Shown: piece by piece, positions 33,841 through 39,055 of the stretch | How positions within the stretch are numbered: position 1 is the first letter of the stretch | Layout of the letters: each line of letters begins with the position of its first letter | Source of the DNA: an uncultured Bacteroidia bacterium | Lineage (GTDB): Bacteria > Bacteroidota > Bacteroidia > Bacteroidales > CAJPTX01 | Length of the DNA: 39,055 nucleotides | Assembly: GCA_938038735.1 (NCBI GenBank) | Contig: CALHSW010000067.1 | Location: 1 to 39,055, forward strand | Direction of reading: 5' to 3' | The notes under the pieces: model-generated | Database searches by the model: none | Seen by the model: only the letters and a program-made list of their open reading frames with translations | Told to the model about the DNA's origin: nothing | Translations under genes and position numbers: made by a program

Positions 33841-34764
33841 TTACTTATTCACCTGGAACGTCCTATCGCCGTTCTTGATGAACTTCACAATCTGGTCCGC
33901 CGCCGCGAGACCCGCGTTGATATTCGCCTCTGAGGTCTGCGCGCCCATCTTCTTCGGGGTGAAGAACACGCGATCGCCAAACTTATTGAACTCATCCACC
34001 TTCTCGGGCTGTATATCCGACGCGTAGCGCAAATCCTCACGCTCCGCCATCAGCTTTAGCAACCCATCCTCATCGATGATCTCCTTACGCGCCGTGTTGA
34101 TGAGTACCGCGCCCTTCGGCATCTTCGAGAGCAAATTGTAGTTCAAAGACTTCTTCGTGGAGTCATTCGCCGGCACGTGAGTCGATACGTACTGGCACTT
34201 CGAGTAGAGTTCCTCCACAGAGCTCACCAGCTTCACCCCATCCTCAGCCATCGCGGTACGGTTAGCCTCTGAACGCGTCGATCCGTACACGTCCATCCCG
34301 AACGCCTTGCCTAGCCGCGCTAGCAACCGACCGATGTGACCGTACGCCTGAATACCCAACGTCTTACCCTTGAGCTCGCTGCCCGACTTGCCGTTGAACT
34401 TGTTGCGCGCCATGTAGATCATCATCCCCAACGCCAGCTCCGCCACGGCGTTTGAGTTCTGGCCCGGCGTGTTCATCGCCACAATGCCCCGCTTCGTGCA
34501 GGCATCCGTATCGATGTTATCATACCCCGCGCCCGCGCGCACCACAATCTTGAGCTTCTTCGCAGCATCGATTACCTCCGCCGTCACCTTGTCGCTACGC
34601 ACGATCAGCGCATCGGCATCCGCCACCGCCTTCAGCAAATCGGCCTTATCCGTGTAGTTCTCCAGCAACGCCAGCTCAAAGCCAGCCTTCTCCACTATCG
34701 AGCGTATCCCATCCACCGCAACCTTTGCGAACGGCTTCTCCGTTGCCACCAATACCTTTGTCAT
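33841..34764 (-). CDS. serA: D-3-phosphoglycerate dehydrogenase, short Bacteroidales form
   Basis: SerA oxidises 3-phosphoglycerate to 3-phosphohydroxypyruvate, the first step of serine synthesis. The 307-residue protein has the D-2-hydroxyacid dehydrogenase fold without the C-terminal ACT domain, so serine feedback is not expected. RAGAGYDN lies at 76-83 and the substrate Arg 226 in NTARKE. Two hallmarks differ from the family. The dinucleotide loop reads GIQAYGHIG, with Ala in place of the first Gly of GxGxxG. The catalytic His of TPHxGA is Lys (TPKKMGA, 269-275). I recall the same TPKKMGAQT in Bacteroides homologues, so it is a lineage variant and not decay. It is between serC and DUF1015. 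Confidence 0.9.
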   Translation of the reverse strand: MTKVLVATEKPFAKVAVDGIRSIVEKAGFELALLENYTDKADLLKAVADADALIVRSDKVTAEVIDAAKKLKIVVRAGAGYDNIDTDACTKRGIVAMNTPGQNSNAVAELALGMMIYMARNKFNGKSGSELKGKTLGIQAYGHIGRLLARLGKAFGMDVYGSTRSEANRTAMAEDGVKLVSSVEELYSKCQYVSTHVPANDSTKKSLNYNLLSKMPKGAVLINTARKEIIDEDGLLKLMAEREDLRYASDIQPEKVDEFNKFGDRVFFTPKKMGAQTSEANINAGLAAADQIVKFIKNGDRTFQVNK

Positions 34765-34826
34765 TTCTTCCTAATTCTATTAAAGTTCTCAAAAAACATT
34801 TCCCCTACAAGCCTTCCCCTAAAAAA

Positions 34827-34876
34827 GGACGTAGGCGCGACAGGAACGTCCGAGCCGCCCAGCCTTGCCTACGTCC
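34827..34876 (-). terminator. Terminator or attenuator between serC and serA
   Basis: On the minus strand GGACGTAGGC (34876-34867) pairs with GCCTACGTCC (34836-34827), followed directly by TTTTTT. A second GGACGT inside the loop (34851-34846) can pair with the same right arm, giving two exclusive folds. The structure lies 70 bases past the serC stop and 63 before the serA start. It could reduce serA transcription relative to serC or act as a switch. Confidence 0.6.
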
Positions 34877-34946
34877 ATAACGTTTCTCACGCCTCGCACC
34901 ATGTCAGTCGCAACGCCACGCTGCAAGACGAGAGGGAGTCCAATCC

Positions 34947-36029
34947 CTAGGCGTTCTCCTTCTCAAAGCTCTTCATGCACGCCACCAACGCCTCCACATC
35001 CTCCTGCGAGCAGGCATTGTAGATCGACGCACGGAAACCGCCCACCGAGCGGTGGCCCTTGATGCCCACCATGCCCTGCTTCGTGGCGTAGTCAAGGAAC
35101 GCATCCTGCTTGTCCTCATAGCCCTTCGCCATCACAAAGCACACGTTCATGATCGAGCGGTCGGCCTTCTCAGCCGTGCCCACGAACATCTTGTTGCGAT
35201 CGATCTCCGCGTAGAGGGTCTCAGCCTTCTTCTGGTTGCGCTTTAGCATCGCCGCCACGCCGCCATTGTTCTTCACCCACTTCAGCGTCTCGTGCATCAA
35301 GAAGATAGCCGACACAGGAGGCGTATTGTACATCGAGCGGTTCTTCACCTCTTCGCCCCAGTGCGTGGCGTAGTTCACCATTGAGGGCAGCGTACGCCCC
35401 GAACGGCCGAACATATCCTTACGGATGATGGCAAACGTCACGCCGGCAGGCCCCACGTTCTTCTGCGCACCGCCGTAAATCATAGCGTACTTCTTCACGT
35501 CAACCGGACGGCTCATGATATCCGACGACATGTCCGCAATGAGCGGCACAGGGCTCGTGATGTCCTCATGGATCTCCGTTCCGTAAATCGTGTTGTTCGT
35601 GGTGATATGGAAGTAATCCGCATCCGTGGGCACCGTGTACCCCTTCGGGATGTACGTGTAGTTCTTATCCTCCGATGAGGCCACTACCACCGTCTCGCCG
35701 TAGAGCTTCGCCTCCTTGATGGCCTTCTTCGCCCAAACGCCCGTTTGCAGATAGGCAGCCTTGCTCTTCAAGAAGTTTGCCGGCACCTCAAAGAAGTGCG
35801 TCGACGCACCGCCGCCCAAGAACAGCACCGCGTAGTCCTCTGGGATGTTGAGCAGCTCGCGCCACAGCTCAACCGTTTCGTTCATCACTCGCTCCCAGCC
35901 CTTCGTGCGGTGCGAAATTTCAAATAGCCCTATGCCCGTTCCATCAAAATCACGAGCGGCTGCAATCAGCGATTCAATCGCCTCCTTCGGCAGGACGCAA
36001 GGCCCCGCGTTAAAATTATGCTTTGCCAT
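34947..36029 (-). CDS. serC: Phosphoserine aminotransferase
   Basis: SerC transfers the amino group of glutamate to 3-phosphohydroxypyruvate to make phosphoserine, and also serves pyridoxal-phosphate synthesis. The 360-residue protein begins with the typical NFNAGPCVLP. It has ISHRTK near 38-43, GGGAST near 72-77, Asp 166 in LIADMSSD, and the Schiff-base Lys 190 in YGGAQKNVGPAG. Length is normal. It is the first gene of the serC-serA-DUF1015 operon; the last enzyme, SerB, is not in the window. Confidence 0.96.
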   Translation of the reverse strand: MAKHNFNAGPCVLPKEAIESLIAAARDFDGTGIGLFEISHRTKGWERVMNETVELWRELLNIPEDYAVLFLGGGASTHFFEVPANFLKSKAAYLQTGVWAKKAIKEAKLYGETVVVASSEDKNYTYIPKGYTVPTDADYFHITTNNTIYGTEIHEDITSPVPLIADMSSDIMSRPVDVKKYAMIYGGAQKNVGPAGVTFAIIRKDMFGRSGRTLPSMVNYATHWGEEVKNRSMYNTPPVSAIFLMHETLKWVKNNGGVAAMLKRNQKKAETLYAEIDRNKMFVGTAEKADRSIMNVCFVMAKGYEDKQDAFLDYATKQGMVGIKGHRSVGGFRASIYNACSQEDVEALVACMKSFEKENA

Positions 36030-36093
36030 TAGACATCACTTTTTTTATTACTCCTTACTTCCAACGTAACGCCCTCCTCAGGCTTACACGCTC

Positions 36094-36101
36094 CAAAGTT
36101 C
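36094..36101 (-). promoter_or_regulatory. Possible -7 box of the serC operon
   Basis: The minus strand reads GAACTTTG, one mismatch from TAnnTTTG, about 65 bases before the serC ATG. The rest of the 36030-36259 gap is A/T-rich near 36120 and shows no gene. Confidence 0.3.
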
Positions 36102-36259
36102 GTGAACTTTTCCCGAATAAAAAAATATTTCTTCTAAATTGTCCCCTCGCTACGCAAATCCAGCGCATTTCCTTCCCCCGGCTACACCATCCCCTCAGCC
36201 CCTTTTGCCCTCCTGCTTAGACTGCACCCCATGCAGCATCCATTCTCCCCGCAGAGCCG

Positions 36260-38932
36260 CTATCGCCCTCCGCGCTCCGTGTGCTGCCCGCCCATCTCAC
36301 CCAGCCGCGCCAATGCCTCCGCCACCGTGAACGCCCCATCGAGCCGGGCTGTATCAAAAACCATCATGTAGTGGTAGCGACGCTTAGCCTGCCGGGATGC
36401 CACCTCTGCCCACTTCTTCCCCAAGTAAATCTTTCTACGTGAGTCCGCATTGTCCCTATCGTCCCCTTTGGTTTCCAACGCCACCACATCCCCATTCGCG
36501 AGCCACAGCAAAAAATCGGGGTAGTGGTTGATAAATCCATTTATCACGAACCCTTTGCCCCGCTCCCCGTTGCGGTGCCAGCACTCCACGCTGTCAAGCT
36601 CCGCCACCCGCTCTATCACGCTGCGCTCCAGCGCATTCATATCCCCCTCCATCTCGTAGAGTGCCTTCTGCAGCCCTGCGATGGGCTGGCGGGGCATGAT
36701 GGCCGTCGGCAACTCGTAATCCTCCACGCTAAAGACACGCCCCGTTGTCTCCCACGCCTCGAATTGCAGCTGCCTATGCGCCTCAAGCAGCTGCATCACC
36801 TTCTCACGAAACGCCCGCTGCGTCCCGGTCCAATCATCAAGCAGCATTTCTCGCGCATCTTCGTTCAAAGAGTTCAGCACCCGCCCAACGTACTCATTCA
36901 GCTGGCTATCGGCTATGCTCGGAAAATCCATATCAAGCACCACGCTCTTCTTCATTTCACGTAGACGTGCCTCCCCCGAAAAACGGTAAAAATATTCCCG
37001 CATGCGCTGCAGCACGCCGCTGCTCACCTGCCGATTTACCACGCGCGACTGCCCCGCCCCGATACGCTCCAGATCCACGCTCCGTGCATTCGTCTCCCTC
37101 CGCGCAAAATTTACATGCAGATCCGCGGTGGAGAGGTCAAGCCCCGTTGATAGGCACTCCGGGCTAAGGTGGTCTATCTGCTCACGCAACTCGTTAAAAT
37201 ACTGCGTTTTATAGCTATACGCAAGCTGTGGCAGCCGCTCTAACTTTATGCGCTCCCGAAAACGTTCCACCACGGCGTACTCCCGCATCCTACTCTTCAC
37301 CTCCAGCGGCACGCGGAGCATGGACAGGGGTCCGCCCTGCTGCGCCTTAGCCATCTGCTCCCCGTACTGCTGCTGCTCCCGAATCGCTGTCTGCTCTATC
37401 CTTGAAATCATCTCTGCCGTAGGTTCTTCCACCGAAGAAGCTGACGCATCGTCCCCTTCTACGGGTGGATACCTCTCCTCATGCGCACGCCCCTGCGAAT
37501 CGTCCTTTAAATCTAAACGCAGCTGCTGCGCCTTCGCGGGCTGCGTGGTATCCTCCCCCACGCAGTAATCCCGATCCGTAAAGCCTGCCCCCTCAAGCCC
37601 CGCAATGACGCTATCGAGCGTAGCGCTAAAATCAGCGGAGCTACTGAATACGTACGACATGTTTAGCAGTTCATCGGGGTGACGCTGCACGTAGGGTTGC
37701 CGCAGCACACGCCCCAAAATCTGCTCCACCTCAACCCGTGAAGAGCGGTTCGCCACCGTGGCCAGCACGTACGCAAAGGGGCAATCCCACCCCTCCCGCA
37801 ACGCATTTACCGTGATGACAAAGCGCACCTCGCATCCGCGCGACATCAGGTCAACCCCCTGCAGCTCATCAAGGTCTGCCGTCTTCACCCGCACCTCATC
37901 CCGCCCCACGCCGTAACCCAGGAGCTGCTCCTTTATCTTGTCGTAGGTCAACGTTTCCTCGCCGCGCCGCGGCTGCGCTTGCAGCAGCACTATCGGCCGC
38001 ACGTACTCTGCGCCCCGCTCCCGCTCCGCCTCCCTTGCGCGCCGCTCTAGGCTCCGCTGGTAGGCCACCGCCGCCTGCACCACTTCCTCCTCCTGCGAAA
38101 AGTTGTACACCACCACCGGCAGCTTCACCATCTCCGCCTCCTTGAGCCGCAGCGCATCCACGCTGCTTATGATGTTGCTCTCCTGCCGAGGCGTTGCCGT
38201 GAGGTTCAGAATGAAGCGGGGGTGCAGCTGCCGCATCACCTCTTCGCGCAGCTCAGCGTGAAAATTATGGCTTTCATCAATCACCACCACAGGGCGTAGG
38301 TGCGCCAGCACCTGTATTAAACCCGTTTCATCCGACTCTTCCACCCGCGGCGTTTCCGCCGTGTAGTACTTCACCCAGCTGAGTAGATTCCCATTCTCAC
38401 GGTACACCCTGCGCCCCTCTGCGTTATTCGTGGCGAACGACTGCACGCTCAGCACAAACACTGTCAGCTGCCCCTCCACTTCGGGCGGCGTGATACCCTC
38501 CCCGAAGAGCGCATCCTCTTTATTCACCACGCGCACGCAGCGCCCCGCGGCACGCTCCAGCATTACGCGGTACGGGTGTCGCGGGTCGCTGAGCCGTGCG
38601 TACGTCTGTTGCAAAATGGCATCTGACGGTACAAACCACGCCACCACCCGCTCGCCGCCCGCCCGTCGGGCAGCCTCTACCAGCGGGCCCAGCGCGCAGC
38701 AAGCTATTAGCGTTTTCCCGCCGGCCGTGGGTACTTTTAGCGTCACCCGCGGCACACCCGGCGTAGCTCGGTCGCTATAGGCATGCATATCGCTCCCATG
38801 CCCCACCCGCACCCCGCGTGCGTCCCAGTACGACTCGTAGGCTTTGGGCAAATCTCCGCCCGCCACCTCCACGGCCGCAATGTAATCCTCCAAGTCCTGC
38901 AGCACCTCTTGTTGGTATCCCTTTAGCTCCAT
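36260..38932 (-). CDS. Type III restriction Res-like helicase/nuclease
   Basis: An 890-residue SF2 helicase of the type III restriction Res family. N-terminal motifs: GYQQEV, Walker A PTAGGKT (68-74), DESH (219-222), TATP (245-248), NALREGWDCP, and the arginine-finger segment QILGRVLRQP. The C-terminal part has a PD-(D/E)XK pattern, YPDFLL followed by ALETKGDD (about residues 800-830). This fits the cleavage domain of EcoP15I-type Res subunits. In such systems Res translocates or slides on DNA and cuts when paired with the Mod methyltransferase. The gene upstream in the same direction, only 59 bases away, is visible as a 20-codon tail and would be the expected place for mod. The alternative is a stand-alone DISARM- or BREX-like helicase. 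GC-rich codon use sets it apart from the serine operon. Confidence 0.85.
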   Translation of the reverse strand: MELKGYQQEVLQDLEDYIAAVEVAGGDLPKAYESYWDARGVRVGHGSDMHAYSDRATPGVPRVTLKVPTAGGKTLIACCALGPLVEAARRAGGERVVAWFVPSDAILQQTYARLSDPRHPYRVMLERAAGRCVRVVNKEDALFGEGITPPEVEGQLTVFVLSVQSFATNNAEGRRVYRENGNLLSWVKYYTAETPRVEESDETGLIQVLAHLRPVVVIDESHNFHAELREEVMRQLHPRFILNLTATPRQESNIISSVDALRLKEAEMVKLPVVVYNFSQEEEVVQAAVAYQRSLERRAREAERERGAEYVRPIVLLQAQPRRGEETLTYDKIKEQLLGYGVGRDEVRVKTADLDELQGVDLMSRGCEVRFVITVNALREGWDCPFAYVLATVANRSSRVEVEQILGRVLRQPYVQRHPDELLNMSYVFSSSADFSATLDSVIAGLEGAGFTDRDYCVGEDTTQPAKAQQLRLDLKDDSQGRAHEERYPPVEGDDASASSVEEPTAEMISRIEQTAIREQQQYGEQMAKAQQGGPLSMLRVPLEVKSRMREYAVVERFRERIKLERLPQLAYSYKTQYFNELREQIDHLSPECLSTGLDLSTADLHVNFARRETNARSVDLERIGAGQSRVVNRQVSSGVLQRMREYFYRFSGEARLREMKKSVVLDMDFPSIADSQLNEYVGRVLNSLNEDAREMLLDDWTGTQRAFREKVMQLLEAHRQLQFEAWETTGRVFSVEDYELPTAIMPRQPIAGLQKALYEMEGDMNALERSVIERVAELDSVECWHRNGERGKGFVINGFINHYPDFLLWLANGDVVALETKGDDRDNADSRRKIYLGKKWAEVASRQAKRRYHYMMVFDTARLDGAFTVAEALARLGEMGGQHTERGGR

Positions 38933-38991
38933 TTGCTACATCCTTTTTAACTCCACCCCGTATCCATTACCGTTTCGACGCTCACTACCCG

Positions 38992-39055
38992 CTACCCTCT
39001 CTCCAGCCCCCGCGGAATCTTTTTGAACGTTACCCCGGCCGCCGCCAGCACCTCG
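38992..39055 (-). CDS. C-terminal end of an upstream gene, possibly type III mod (partial)
   Basis: The minus strand is open from the right edge to a TAG at 38994-38992. The tail reads EVLAAAGVTFKKIPRGLERG. It is too short to assign. Its position 59 bases ahead of the Res-like gene, in the same direction, makes a Mod methyltransferase subunit the best guess (inference). Confidence 0.4.
   Translation of the reverse strand, partial: EVLAAAGVTFKKIPRGLERG

Noticed and set aside
33841..34764. SerA as a decayed pseudogene because of the missing catalytic His
   Set aside because: The frame is intact, other active-site residues are present, and I recall the same TPKKMGAQT in Bacteroides homologues.

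Overview
The window looks like chromosomal DNA of a Bacteroidales bacterium, most likely close to Porphyromonas (inference). Three things support this. Two large secreted proteins end in a type IX secretion (T9SS) C-terminal sorting domain. Promoters fit the Bacteroidetes form (-33 TTTG, -7 TAnnTTTG) and Shine-Dalgarno sites are weak. The families are typical of the order: methionine gamma-lyase with the active-site Cys, PCMD-domain lipoprotein, DUF3109, a TonB with one membrane anchor, and the short SerA variant in a serC-serA-DUF1015 operon. Nearly all genes lie on the minus strand; the plus-strand genes are a lipid-kinase-like gene, msrB and the methionine gamma-lyase gene.

Layout. 1-1.25 kb: 3'-truncated AAA-ATPase of the PD-(D/E)XK fusion type. 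1.4-5.7 kb: uvrA-murF operon. 5.9-7.2 kb: DUF4143 ATPase with a clear promoter and, upstream of it, a perfect 58-bp palindrome. 7.4-8.4 kb: diacylglycerol/sphingosine-kinase-like enzyme. 8.6-12.6 kb: PMCA-type calcium ATPase, divergent lipoprotein MsrB, and a convergent small lipoprotein. 12.8-15 kb: thioredoxin-like, DEAD-box helicase and D-aminoacyl-tRNA deacylase operon. 15.1-18.2 kb: surface lipoprotein with eight tandem beta modules and a PCMD domain. 18.3-20.5 kb: von Willebrand A-like exported protein overlapping ung. 20.5-21.2 kb: intergenic DNA with a second palindrome. 21.2-24.1 kb: TonB, DUF3109 and gpmI. 24.4-25.5 kb: methionine gamma-lyase. 25.6-30.9 kb: two paralogous T9SS-secreted Ig-like proteins. 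30.9-31.3 kb: cobalamin riboswitch leader. 31.5-32.4 kb: solitary C5 cytosine methyltransferase. 32.5-36 kb: serC-serA-DUF1015. 36.3-39 kb: type III restriction Res-like helicase/nuclease, with the last codons of an upstream gene at the right edge.

The main discovery candidate is the 25.6-31.3 kb block. A cobalamin riboswitch with its own Bacteroidetes promoter sits directly upstream of a T9SS-secreted protein that has no annotated link to vitamin B12. That protein carries an unnamed module of about 170-180 residues embedded in Ig-like repeats. A paralogue downstream carries three more copies. This suggests a B12-responsive cell-surface protein pair, possibly for capture of corrinoids or of other cofactors. 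Second in interest are two copies of a palindromic repeat whose stems differ by a compensatory base-pair change.
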